A stretch of 64,000 nt of DNA from CAVRRZ01 sp963723745 (lineage in GTDB: Bacteria > Actinomycetota > Actinomycetes > Mycobacteriales > Geodermatophilaceae), in the NCBI GenBank assembly GCA_963723745.1, contig CAVRRZ010000005.1, forward strand, positions 372,001 through 436,000, read 5' to 3'. The position numbers were made by a program, and so were the translations under genes. This document shows positions 25,152 to 32,377 of this stretch, in pieces. Positions within the stretch are counted from its first letter, which is position 1; each line of letters starts with the position of its first letter. The notes below the pieces were generated by a model. That model was not told where the DNA came from, did not search any database, and worked only from the letters and a program-made list of their open reading frames with translations.

Positions 25152-26266
25152 CCGCGGCCGCCGGCCCGCGCCGACCGCGGGAGCCGTCCCAGCGTCGGTG
25201 GCGGAGACGGCTGTCCGGACCCGTGGGACGCATCGGGCTCCCCGTCGCGGTCGTGATCGTGATCTTCGCCTTCGCCCTGCCTCAGGTCGCCGACTACGGC
25301 CAAGCGTGGGCGCACATCCAGGCGATGTCTGCTGCCGAGACAACGGTGCTGGTCGCGGTGGGGCTGCTCAACCTCGTCTCCTACGCGGCGCTCTGGGTGG
25401 CCGCCATGCCCGGCCTCGGCTGGCGCCAGGCGATCATGGCCGAGGAGGCCTCCACCGCCGTCGCCAACACCGTTCCGGTGGGGTTCGCCTTCGGCGTCGG
25501 GACGATCGCGGCGATGTACGCGTCCTTCGGCCACTCCCCCGGAACGATCACGCGCGCCGTCGGCGTCACGGGCATCTGGAACAACCTGGTCAAGCTCGCC
25601 GTGCCGGTGCTCGCACTGACCGCCCTCGCCCTCACCGGCGAGCACACCGGGGCACTGGCCGTGGCCGCGACGAGCGGACTGGGCGTCCTCGTCGCGGTCG
25701 TGATCGTCCTCGCGGTCGCCGTGGTGCACCGGGGCACGGCCAGACTGCTGGGGCGTACCGCCCAGCGGGCGCTCACCCCGCTGCTGCGTCGGCTGCACCG
25801 ACCGGCCCCGACCGGCTGGGCGGAGCACGCGGACTCCTTCCGCGCCGGCGCGGAGGACCTGCTGCGCCACCGCTGGGTCGCGCTCACCGCGGCCGCACTG
25901 ATCAGCCACGCGCTGCTCTTCGTGGTCCTGCTGGCCTCGGTGCAGTTCGTGGACGGCCTGGACGGGGACACCTCGTGGGCCCAGGTGCTGGCGGTCTTCG
26001 CGATCACCCGGCTGGTCACGATCGTCCCGATCACACCGGGTGGGCTGGGGGTCGCCGAGCTCAGCTACGTGGCCGGCCTGGCCACCGTGGGAGTGGACGC
26101 GGCTGCGGCCGCCGGCGCCGTGCTCGTGTTCCGGTTCCTCACCTGGTTCCTCCCGATCCCCGTCGGGGCGGTCTGCTGGCTGCTCTGGCGACGGAGCGTC
26201 GGTGCCCACCCACCGGTCGTCGCCGGGTCCGCGGCGCCCGGCCGGACCAGTGGAGGAGGCCGGTGA
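25148..26266 (+). CDS. UPF0104 / lysylphosphatidylglycerol-synthase-type membrane protein
   Basis: A 372-residue integral membrane protein with about eight helices. Family landmarks are NTVPVGFAFGVGTIAAMYAS near residue 105 and TIVPITPGGLGVAELSYVAG near residue 295; the P-G-G-x-G-x-x-E element is typical of the UPF0104 flippase-like family. It lacks the cytosolic aminoacyl-transferase of MprF, so it would move rather than modify a lipid. GTG 25,148 overlaps the previous stop and its own stop overlaps the next gene by GTGA, giving a tightly coupled three-gene set. Confidence 0.85.
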   Translation: MTAAAGPRRPREPSQRRWRRRLSGPVGRIGLPVAVVIVIFAFALPQVADYGQAWAHIQAMSAAETTVLVAVGLLNLVSYAALWVAAMPGLGWRQAIMAEEASTAVANTVPVGFAFGVGTIAAMYASFGHSPGTITRAVGVTGIWNNLVKLAVPVLALTALALTGEHTGALAVAATSGLGVLVAVVIVLAVAVVHRGTARLLGRTAQRALTPLLRRLHRPAPTGWAEHADSFRAGAEDLLRHRWVALTAAALISHALLFVVLLASVQFVDGLDGDTSWAQVLAVFAITRLVTIVPITPGGLGVAELSYVAGLATVGVDAAAAAGAVLVFRFLTWFLPIPVGAVCWLLWRRSVGAHPPVVAGSAAPGRTSGGGR

Positions 26267-26946
26267 CCGTCCGCCGACGGCGCCGTGACCTCACCGCCGT
26301 GGTCGCGGGGACGGCGGTCGCGGCCGGGACGGCGGTGCTGGTCGCGCCCGGGACCGTCGGTCGCGTGGAACGGGCGGTGTTCCGGGCGGTCAACGGCTGG
26401 CCCGACGTCCTGCAGTGGCCGTTCTGGGCGTTCCAGACGCTGGGCGTCCTCGGCATGCCGCTGATCGTCGCCGCAGTAGCCCTGGTACTCCGCAGGTGGC
26501 GGCCGGCCCTCGCCCTCGTCCTGCTCGTGCCGCTCAAGCTGGTCGTGGAGCGGGACGTGCTCAAGGCACTCGTGCACCGCGAGCGGCCGGGCACGACGAT
26601 CCCCGACGCCGTCCTGCGCGACGTGCCCTCGGCCGGCCTGTCCTTCCCCTCCGGCCACGCCGTCATCGCCTTCGCCATCGTCGTCCTGGTCGCCCCCTAC
26701 CTGCGGCGCCGCTGGCAACTGGTCGTGCTGATCGGCCTCGCCGTCCTCAACTCCGTGGCCCGCGTCTACCTGGGTGGGCATGCTCCGCTGGACGTGGTCG
26801 GCGGAGCCGCCGCGGGCGTGGCCGTGGGCGGGCTGCTGAACCTGCTCGTCGGCGTCGACGCCTCGCCCCGGTGGCACACGGGTGGAGGGCGGTGGGCATG
26901 GCCGTCCGGATCGACCGCGGCGGATGGGCGGCGCTGGGCGCGGTGA
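26263..26946 (+). CDS. PAP2-family membrane phosphatase
   Basis: A 227-residue membrane phosphatase with the three PAP2 motifs: KALVHRERP near residue 105, LSFPSGHAVIAFAI near residue 128 and ARVYLGGHAPLDVVGG near residue 166 (Ala in place of the first Ser/Thr). About five membrane helices. Such enzymes dephosphorylate undecaprenyl-PP or phosphatidate on the outer face. It is the last gene of the coupled set with the PAP2-kinase fusion and the UPF0104 protein, so the operon holds two PAP2 units of different context. Confidence 0.88.
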   Translation: MTVRRRRRDLTAVVAGTAVAAGTAVLVAPGTVGRVERAVFRAVNGWPDVLQWPFWAFQTLGVLGMPLIVAAVALVLRRWRPALALVLLVPLKLVVERDVLKALVHRERPGTTIPDAVLRDVPSAGLSFPSGHAVIAFAIVVLVAPYLRRRWQLVVLIGLAVLNSVARVYLGGHAPLDVVGGAAAGVAVGGLLNLLVGVDASPRWHTGGGRWAWPSGSTAADGRRWAR

Positions 26947-26961
26947 GCGCGGCGGCCCGCC

Positions 26962-27573
26962 GTGGACCCGCGGAGCAACCGGCTGCTGCTGTGGATGGCG
27001 GGCGCCGACCTCTGCGCGCTCGTCGCGATGCTCGGCGTTCCCCCACTGGCCGACCTGCTCGGCCGCGCCTGGCCGGGGGCGCTCGGACTCGGCCGGAAGG
27101 CGACCGGTCAGCGCCCGGCGCCGGACCCGGCGGGCATCGGCGGCGGGCCGCCGACCGGCGGAGGGGACGGCGGTGGAACCGTGCCGTACGCCGGCTGCAT
27201 GCCCGACGGCGGCAGGCGGTGCGCACGGTGGACGGCGAGGGCGATCATCAGGGCGCCGATGGCCAGCAGGACCGCGCCGGCGACCAGCAGCGCAGCGGAG
27301 AACCCGGTCAGCCCGGGGACGGTGGCCCCGACGCGCGCCTCGACGTCGACGCCCGGCCCGCCATCGGCGTTCATGACGACGACGGTCCAGCTCCCGTCGG
27401 CCGGACGCCAGTCCAGCACCTGGGTGCCGCTCCCGGCGGTCCGCGCCACCCAGAAGTCGATCTCGCCCGGCGGGGCACTGGGTGCGCCCCCCGCCACGTC
27501 GGTCATGTTCCGGCCGGCCCGCCAGCCGGGACCGAACTCGTCGAACACCCGGTGCGCCACGCCGCCGAGGTAG
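26962..27573 (+). CDS. doubtful ORF overlapping the DUF4389 gene antisense
   Basis: The first 45 codons (MDPRSNRLLLWMAGADLCAL, then VAMLGVPPLADLLGRAW) have strong GC3 bias and look like a small membrane protein, and GTG 26,962 follows the PAP2 stop by 15 bases. From about 27,108 the frame runs antisense to the C-terminus of the DUF4389 gene for 466 bases and loses coding character. Either a short gene has lost its stop by sequence change, or the whole ORF is chance. Confidence 0.3.
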   Translation: MDPRSNRLLLWMAGADLCALVAMLGVPPLADLLGRAWPGALGLGRKATGQRPAPDPAGIGGGPPTGGGDGGGTVPYAGCMPDGGRRCARWTARAIIRAPMASRTAPATSSAAENPVSPGTVAPTRASTSTPGPPSAFMTTTVQLPSAGRQSSTWVPLPAVRATQKSISPGGALGAPPATSVMFRPARQPGPNSSNTRCATPPR

Positions 27574-28646
27574 CGGGCGAGGTCGACGGTGCGCGCCACG
27601 CCGACGAAGATCTCGTCGTCCGGATCCTGCGGGGTGACCTCGAGGCGGGCCGTCCCGAGCAGGTCGTCGACCACCCACTGCTCACCGCTGATGTCGAACC
27701 GGATGTCCTCGGTGGTCAGCGCGTACCCGTCCGTGCTGACGTCGACGTCCGGCGTCCGGAGGTAGCCGTCGTCGTCGCGCTGCGTCTGGTCGGCCCAGAG
27801 CAGGGCGCCTCCGCCGCCGAGCAGGCCGGTGGCGGCGAACAGCAGCAGCGAGCCGATGACGACGGTCACGATGCGGCCCGCCGTCCAGGTGCTCCCGCGA
27901 GCCGGCGCGGCCGGCGCCGGCGCCGCGGCCCCACCGGGCGGCACGACCGGAGTCGGGGCGACCGGCCGGGACCCGGGGTCGGCACCGCCCATGTCCAAGC
28001 GGAACGGCGGGTAGGCGTCGGTCATCAGCCCGGCGTACGCGGCCACCCGGAGCGCCCAGCGGTCCATGCCCATCACGAAGTCGTAGAGCGGCTGCGGGTA
28101 GCGGCCGGTGAACAGCAGCACCACGGCCGCGATGAACACCAGCAGGCCGACCAGTCCCCCGGCGGCCCAGCCGAAGTCCCAGCCGTCGTCGGTGCCCGGA
28201 CGGGTGCCCAGCCAGATGCCGCCGCCGATGAAGACGGCCAGCACCAGGTAGTGCGGCAACGCCAGCAGCCACCACTTGACCAGCACGAGCCCGCGGGAGA
28301 GTCGCTCGGGGTACGGGACGTCCAGGCGAGCGGGGTAGTCGGGGACGTCGGCGAGGGTGAACGGCGGGTACCGGTCGGTGCCCAGGGCGCCGTAGCCGTA
28401 GTAGTACACCCGCCAGCTCCAGCGCAGCACACCGACGTTGAAGTCGAACAGCGCCCGCGGGTACCGGGCGGTGAACAGGATCGCGAAGAAGGCGATGACG
28501 CCGAGCACCACGTAGGCCAGCCACAAGAAGGCCAGGACGACGAAGTGCGGGATGAGCAGCAGCCACTTCACCAGCCACAGCCACCGCGAGAGTCCTGGAT
28601 CCAGGACGGCGTCGACGCGCACGGGGTAGGTCCGGTTCTCGGTCAC
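27108..28646 (-). CDS. DUF4389-type membrane protein
   Basis: A 512-residue protein with two DUF4389-like repeats. The first includes LWLVKWLLLIPHFVVLAFLW and FTARYPRALFDFNVGVLRW; the second LVLVKWWLLALPHYLVLAVF and FTGRYPQPLYDFVMGMDRW. A Pro/Ala linker, a helix (GRIVTVVIGSLLLFAATGLL), an extracellular domain of about 150 residues, another helix and a Pro-rich tail follow. GTG 28,646 has GAGGAGC just upstream. Function of DUF4389 is unknown. A DosR-like GGGACCTCTGGCAC lies 85 bases upstream. Confidence 0.8.
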   Translation of the reverse strand: MTENRTYPVRVDAVLDPGLSRWLWLVKWLLLIPHFVVLAFLWLAYVVLGVIAFFAILFTARYPRALFDFNVGVLRWSWRVYYYGYGALGTDRYPPFTLADVPDYPARLDVPYPERLSRGLVLVKWWLLALPHYLVLAVFIGGGIWLGTRPGTDDGWDFGWAAGGLVGLLVFIAAVVLLFTGRYPQPLYDFVMGMDRWALRVAAYAGLMTDAYPPFRLDMGGADPGSRPVAPTPVVPPGGAAAPAPAAPARGSTWTAGRIVTVVIGSLLLFAATGLLGGGGALLWADQTQRDDDGYLRTPDVDVSTDGYALTTEDIRFDISGEQWVVDDLLGTARLEVTPQDPDDEIFVGVARTVDLARYLGGVAHRVFDEFGPGWRAGRNMTDVAGGAPSAPPGEIDFWVARTAGSGTQVLDWRPADGSWTVVVMNADGGPGVDVEARVGATVPGLTGFSAALLVAGAVLLAIGALMIALAVHRAHRLPPSGMQPAYGTVPPPSPPPVGGPPPMPAGSGAGR

Positions 28647-28730
28647 GAGGGCTCCTCGGGGTCGCAGGACGCCGCCGAGCGTGGCCCGGACGGGTCCCGC
28701 CCGACACCGCCGAACGTCGCCGTCCGGGCA

Positions 28731-28744
28731 GGGACCTCTGGCAC
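28731..28744. promoter_or_regulatory. DosR-like box between DUF4389 and DUF6920-type genes
   Basis: GGGACCTCTGGCAC resembles the box ahead of the tandem USP at 11 of 14 positions. It lies between the start of the DUF4389 gene and the 3' end of the next minus-strand gene, 85 bases ahead of GTG 28,646. Confidence 0.4.
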
Positions 28745-28762
28745 TGCCCCGCCCGGGACGGC

Positions 28763-29584
28763 TCAGCGCTCGGCGTCCCCCTGGCCGTCCCAGGCGAGGC
28801 CGTGCCGGTCCAGCCGCGCCCGGGCGTAGGTCCACCGCCCCTCCGGCAGGTCCCAGATCGCGCGGGCGTACATCGGCACGGGGCGACCCTCGACCGTCAT
28901 CCACGCGTCGACCGGGGTGGTCCAGCGTGCCCGCACCGGGCCCGAGGGCAGCGCGCAGAACCGGTCGTCGGTGGCTACGTCCCGCACCCGGCCGGAGCCG
29001 TCCATCCGCACCCGGACCGTCGCCGTCCGGCCGCCGTCCGTGACGCCGACGTCGAACGTCGACTCGTCGACCTCGCCCCACGTGACCGTCGGCGCCAGGA
29101 GCATGGACGGGGCCAGCAGGACCGCGTCGTCGAGCCAGGTGACGAGTTCGCCGACGTCGAACTCGGGGCCGGACCCGGCGGCGACGGGCACCACGCCGAG
29201 CAACCGGGCGCGCATCCGGCCGTGCCCGTCGAGGTAGCTGTCGACGCCGACAATGGGCAGCACGCGGGCCAGGTCGATGCGCATCCGGTAGAGCCGGGTC
29301 ACCCGCGAGGCGGTGTTGCGCTGCCAGGCCTCGAACGGCAACCACCGCCCACGGGGGCGCAACCGGAAGTGACCCTCCCAGTGCGCCTGCAGCGTCCGGT
29401 CGCGGGGCCGGCCCACGACCCCCGCGGTGCGCAGCCAACGCTGGGCGGGGGCCGGCAGGCCGGCGATGTCCGCCTCCGTGACGGCTGCCCCGTCGGCGGC
29501 CGGCACGTCCTGGTGCTGCCGGCGTACCTGACGGTTCACCCGGCGTTGCATCCCGGCGCGCAACACCCTGGACCGCAGTCGCAT
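28763..29584 (-). CDS. DUF6920/DUF6544-type protein
   Basis: A 273-residue protein of a family annotated only by DUF number. Recognisable parts are LPAPAQRWLRTAGVVGRPRD near residue 45, a HWEGHFRLRPRGRWLPFEAW stretch near residue 70, and DDAVLLAPSMLLAPTVTW near residue 155. It has an Arg/Gln-rich start (MQRRVNRQVRRQHQ) and no clear signal peptide. Likely a beta-rich ligand-binding fold; function unknown. ATG 29,584 has GGAGGGAG upstream. It is divergent from the CBS gene across the DosR-like palindrome at 29,663. Confidence 0.75.
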   Translation of the reverse strand: MRLRSRVLRAGMQRRVNRQVRRQHQDVPAADGAAVTEADIAGLPAPAQRWLRTAGVVGRPRDRTLQAHWEGHFRLRPRGRWLPFEAWQRNTASRVTRLYRMRIDLARVLPIVGVDSYLDGHGRMRARLLGVVPVAAGSGPEFDVGELVTWLDDAVLLAPSMLLAPTVTWGEVDESTFDVGVTDGGRTATVRVRMDGSGRVRDVATDDRFCALPSGPVRARWTTPVDAWMTVEGRPVPMYARAIWDLPEGRWTYARARLDRHGLAWDGQGDAER

Positions 29585-29662
29585 GGATCTCCCTCCGTCC
29601 GGCACCACCCTCGCGGACGTGTCGGGCGATGTCACGGGTCCGTCCGCCCCACCCGCCGTCCC

Positions 29663-29676
29663 GGGACCTAGGTCCT
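29663..29676. promoter_or_regulatory. DosR-like palindrome upstream of the CBS-USP-flavodoxin operon
   Basis: GGGACCTAGGTCCT, with a perfect GGACCTAGGTCC core, lies in the 168-base divergent gap, 79 bases before the CBS-gene start on one side and 78 bases before the DUF6920-type gene on the other. Spacing is normal for a DosR activator site. Confidence 0.6.
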
Positions 29677-29752
29677 GCCGCCATCCGCCCGCGGACCCTG
29701 CGCCGGGGCGGGTGGTTCGCCTATGGTCGCACCACCCGACGAGGAGGACCCC

Positions 29753-30415
29753 GTGCAGGCCAGAGACGTCATGACCCGTGAGGTCGTCACCGTGGGACCG
29801 GGGACGGCCGTCAAGTACGCGGCCGAGGTGATGGCCGGGCGGGGGTTCGCCGCCCTGCCCGTCGTCGACGACGACGAGCACCTCATCGGCATCGTCGCCG
29901 AGGCCGACCTCCTCCGCGAGCGGGTCCCGGCCGACCCGCGGCGGCACCTTCGCCGCGACGAGGACACAGGGCCGGTGCCACCGGCCCTGATCGGTGCGGC
30001 GATGACCGCCGACGTCCGGACGGTCGACGGTGCCGCCGACATCGCCGACCTCGCCCGGCTGTTCCTCGACGGCGGCCTGCGCAGCGTCCCGGTGCTCGAG
30101 CACGGGCGGCTGGCCGGCATCGTCAGCCGACGGGACCTGCTGCGCACCCTCGTCCGCCCCGACGAGCACCTGCGCGACGAACTGCTCGGCCTCGTGGAGA
30201 ACTACACGGGTGAGCCCGGCGCCTACGAGGTCGGTGTCGACCAGGGCGTGGCCACCGTCCGGCGCGTGCACGGCACCCCGTCCCCCGATGCCGCCACCGA
30301 GGAACAGGCGCTCCGCGAGATCGCCGGCACCGTCGGCGGGCTGGTCGGCGTGCGGGCCAGCGCCGCGCCCACCGCGCCCACCGCCTCGACCGCCTCGACC
30401 GGAGGCACCCGATGA
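29753..30415 (+). CDS. CBS-pair protein with a C-terminal BON-like domain
   Basis: A 220-residue protein. Two CBS motifs are ARDVMTREVVTVGPGTAVKY at the N-terminus and AAMTADVRTVDGAADIADLA near residue 85, each followed by a LPVVDDDEHLIGIV or SVPVLEHGRLAGIV strand. The C-terminal 75 residues (LRDELLGLVENYTGEPGAYE and onward) resemble a BON domain. CBS pairs bind adenosyl ligands. Mycobacterial DosR targets include the CBS protein Hrp1. GTG 29,753 was chosen for its GAGGAGG; ATG 29,723 lacks one. It overlaps the USP by ATGA. Confidence 0.85.
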   Translation: MQARDVMTREVVTVGPGTAVKYAAEVMAGRGFAALPVVDDDEHLIGIVAEADLLRERVPADPRRHLRRDEDTGPVPPALIGAAMTADVRTVDGAADIADLARLFLDGGLRSVPVLEHGRLAGIVSRRDLLRTLVRPDEHLRDELLGLVENYTGEPGAYEVGVDQGVATVRRVHGTPSPDAATEEQALREIAGTVGGLVGVRASAAPTAPTASTASTGGTR

Positions 30416-31320
30416 CCGCGAGCCCGCTCCTGCCCGGCACCCCGGTGGTCGTCGGGGTGGACGGCTCCGACGCCTCGATCCGGGCCGCCGTCTACGCGGC
30501 CGGCGTCGCCCGCCGCAGGTCCCTGCCGCTGCAGTTGGTGCACGTGACGCCGTGGCAGGGCGAAGGACCCGACGGGTCGGCGGCCACCCCCGAGGTCGGG
30601 GCGATGCTGCGCGAGGGCGCCGAGCTGCTCGTGCGATCGGCGGCCACGGCGGTCGAGGAGGCCACGGGCCTGTCCGACGTCCCGGCGACCGTGCTCGACG
30701 GCTACCCCGTCGACGTGCTGCGCAGCCTCTCCCAGCACGCCGCGCTGCTCGTACTGGGCAACCACGGTGCCGGCGGCGTCACCGGCCTGCTGCTGGGCTC
30801 CACCGCCACCGGGGTCGTGCAGCACGCGCACTGCCCGGTCGTGGTGCTCCCGGAGGAGACCGGGGAGGACGTCGAGCGGTCGGCCACGGTGGTGGTCGGC
30901 GTGGAGGGTGGCGGCCGCGGCGACGACGAGGTCCTGGCCTTCGCGTTCGAGGAGGCCGCCGCCCGCGGCGCCGAACTCGTGGCGGTGCACGCCTGGCGGG
31001 ACCCGACCCTGGAAGCGGCCGTGGGCGGCTTCGGTCCGCTGGTCGACTGGGACGGCGTCGAGGAGGCCGAGCGGCGCCTGCTCGCCGAGGCGCTGGCCGG
31101 CTGGGCGGAGAAGGCACCGGACGTCGAGGTGCGCGAGGTCGTGGTTCGCGCCCGGCCGGCCACCGCGCTGCTCGAGGCCTCTGCCACCGCGGAACTCCTG
31201 GTGCTGGGCCACCGCCACCGCACGTGGCTGGCCCGGCTGGGATCGACCACGCACGGCGTGCTGCACCGGGCCGGGTGTCCCGTCGCCGTCGTCCCCCTCG
31301 GCCGGGAGGGGCCCCGATGA
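30412..31320 (+). CDS. tandem universal stress protein
   Basis: A 302-residue two-domain USP. Domain 1 opens PVVVGVDGSDASIRAAVYAA and closes with GNHGAGGVTGLLLGSTATGV near residue 120, a G-x2-G-x9-G-S ATP loop. Domain 2 opens ATVVVGVEGGGRGDDEVLAF and has GHRHRTWLARLGSTTHGVLH, in which the ATP loop is degraded, so nucleotide binding is likely only in domain 1. It overlaps the CBS gene and the flavodoxin gene by ATGA each, in a four-gene coupled operon. Confidence 0.9.
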   Translation: MTASPLLPGTPVVVGVDGSDASIRAAVYAAGVARRRSLPLQLVHVTPWQGEGPDGSAATPEVGAMLREGAELLVRSAATAVEEATGLSDVPATVLDGYPVDVLRSLSQHAALLVLGNHGAGGVTGLLLGSTATGVVQHAHCPVVVLPEETGEDVERSATVVVGVEGGGRGDDEVLAFAFEEAAARGAELVAVHAWRDPTLEAAVGGFGPLVDWDGVEEAERRLLAEALAGWAEKAPDVEVREVVVRARPATALLEASATAELLVLGHRHRTWLARLGSTTHGVLHRAGCPVAVVPLGREGPR

Positions 31321-31853
31321 TCGGGCCCGCGGGCGCGCCCCGGTCGGTCCTCGTGACGACGGGCAGCAAGCACGGCGCCACGCACGAGATCGGCGACGCG
31401 ATCGCCCGGGCCCTGCAGGAGGCGGGCGTGGCCGCCGTGAGCGTGCCGATCGAGCGCAACCCTGATCCGGCCGGCTCCGATGCGGTGGTGCTGGGCAGCG
31501 CGGTGTACGCCGGCCGCTGGCGCGACGAGGCCCGGCACTGGGCCTCGGCGCACGCCGCGGTGCTGCGCGACCGGCCGGTGTGGCTGTTCTCCAGCGGGCC
31601 GATCGGCGAGCCGCCGTTCCCGCCCGACGAGCCGCACGACGCCCCGCCCCTGCTGGAGGTGACCGGTGCCCGCGAGCACCGCGTCTTCCCGGGCCGGTTG
31701 GACAAGGCCCTGCTCGGCTTCCCGGAGCGCGCGATGGTCACCGCGATGCGCGCCCCGCTGGGTGACTTCCGCGACTGGACGGCCGTGGCCGCCTGGGCCG
31801 CGGGGATCGCCGCCGAGTTGACGAGCGGCGCGCGGGACGCCGCCGGCCCGTGA
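31317..31853 (+). CDS. flavodoxin-domain protein (Flavodoxin_5 type)
   Basis: A 178-residue flavodoxin. The FMN phosphate loop is VTTGSKHGATHEIGDAIARA near residue 13, and DAVVLGSAVYAGRWRDEA near residue 60 is the second flavin-contact loop; PVWLFSSGPIGEPPF follows. This group includes the menaquinone-dependent protoporphyrinogen oxidase HemG and uncharacterised relatives. Starting ATGA overlaps the USP stop, and its stop overlaps the next gene by GTGA. A paralogue of different sequence starts the operon at 34,964. Confidence 0.88.
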   Translation: MIGPAGAPRSVLVTTGSKHGATHEIGDAIARALQEAGVAAVSVPIERNPDPAGSDAVVLGSAVYAGRWRDEARHWASAHAAVLRDRPVWLFSSGPIGEPPFPPDEPHDAPPLLEVTGAREHRVFPGRLDKALLGFPERAMVTAMRAPLGDFRDWTAVAAWAAGIAAELTSGARDAAGP

Positions 31854-32299
31854 CCGGCGTCCTCCCGCTCGGCACCGGCTGGCCCGGGCACCCGATGGAC
31901 GCCGAGGCGTGCCTGGCGTTGCTGAGCGCGTCGCACGTCGGGCGGCTGGCGTTCACCGACCGGGCCCTGCCGGCCGTCGTCCCCCTGCCGTACACGGTGC
32001 GCGACGGGCACGTGCTGGTCACCGCACACCGCGACAGCCCGATCGCGGCCGCGGTCCGCCGGTCCGTCGTCGCGTTCCAGGTCGACTTCTGCCCCGTCGG
32101 TGGGCTGACCGAGTGGAGCGTCACCGTCGTCGGTCCGGCGCGCATCACGGCGGTGCCTGCGGCGACCCCCGGCCCGGTCCCCGACGACCGTCTCGCGCCG
32201 GCGGACCGGTGCCTGATCATGGTGCGCATGGAGATGATCGACGGCTGGCGCGCGGCGCTCCCCTCCGGAGGGGCCCCCGGCGTCCCCGTCCCGGCGTGA
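31850..32299 (+). CDS. pyridoxamine 5'-phosphate oxidase-fold protein
   Basis: A 149-residue split-barrel flavin-binding protein. Visible parts are CLALLSASHVGRLAFTDR near residue 24, AVVPLPYTVRDGHVLVTAHR near residue 42 and VAFQVDFCPVGGLTEWSVTV near residue 75. Proteins of this type bind FMN, heme or F420; many sit in the DosR regulon of mycobacteria. It is the last gene of the operon CBS-USP-flavodoxin-PPOX, with GTGA coupling. About 80 bases later the histidine-kinase gene begins on the same strand. Confidence 0.85.
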   Translation: MTGVLPLGTGWPGHPMDAEACLALLSASHVGRLAFTDRALPAVVPLPYTVRDGHVLVTAHRDSPIAAAVRRSVVAFQVDFCPVGGLTEWSVTVVGPARITAVPAATPGPVPDDRLAPADRCLIMVRMEMIDGWRAALPSGGAPGVPVPA

Positions 32300-32377
32300 C
32301 GGCCCGGTCCGGGCTGCGCGGGCACGCCTTCCTCCGCAGCCGGGACCGTGCCATCGTCACCACAGGGGGTGAGCGCC

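Noticed and set aside
31322..32340. Separate gene fusion of USP and flavodoxin in a 607-codon frame from 30,030
   Set aside because: The part before 31,317 is a shadow of the CBS and USP genes; the flavodoxin starts at its own ATG overlapping the USP stop.
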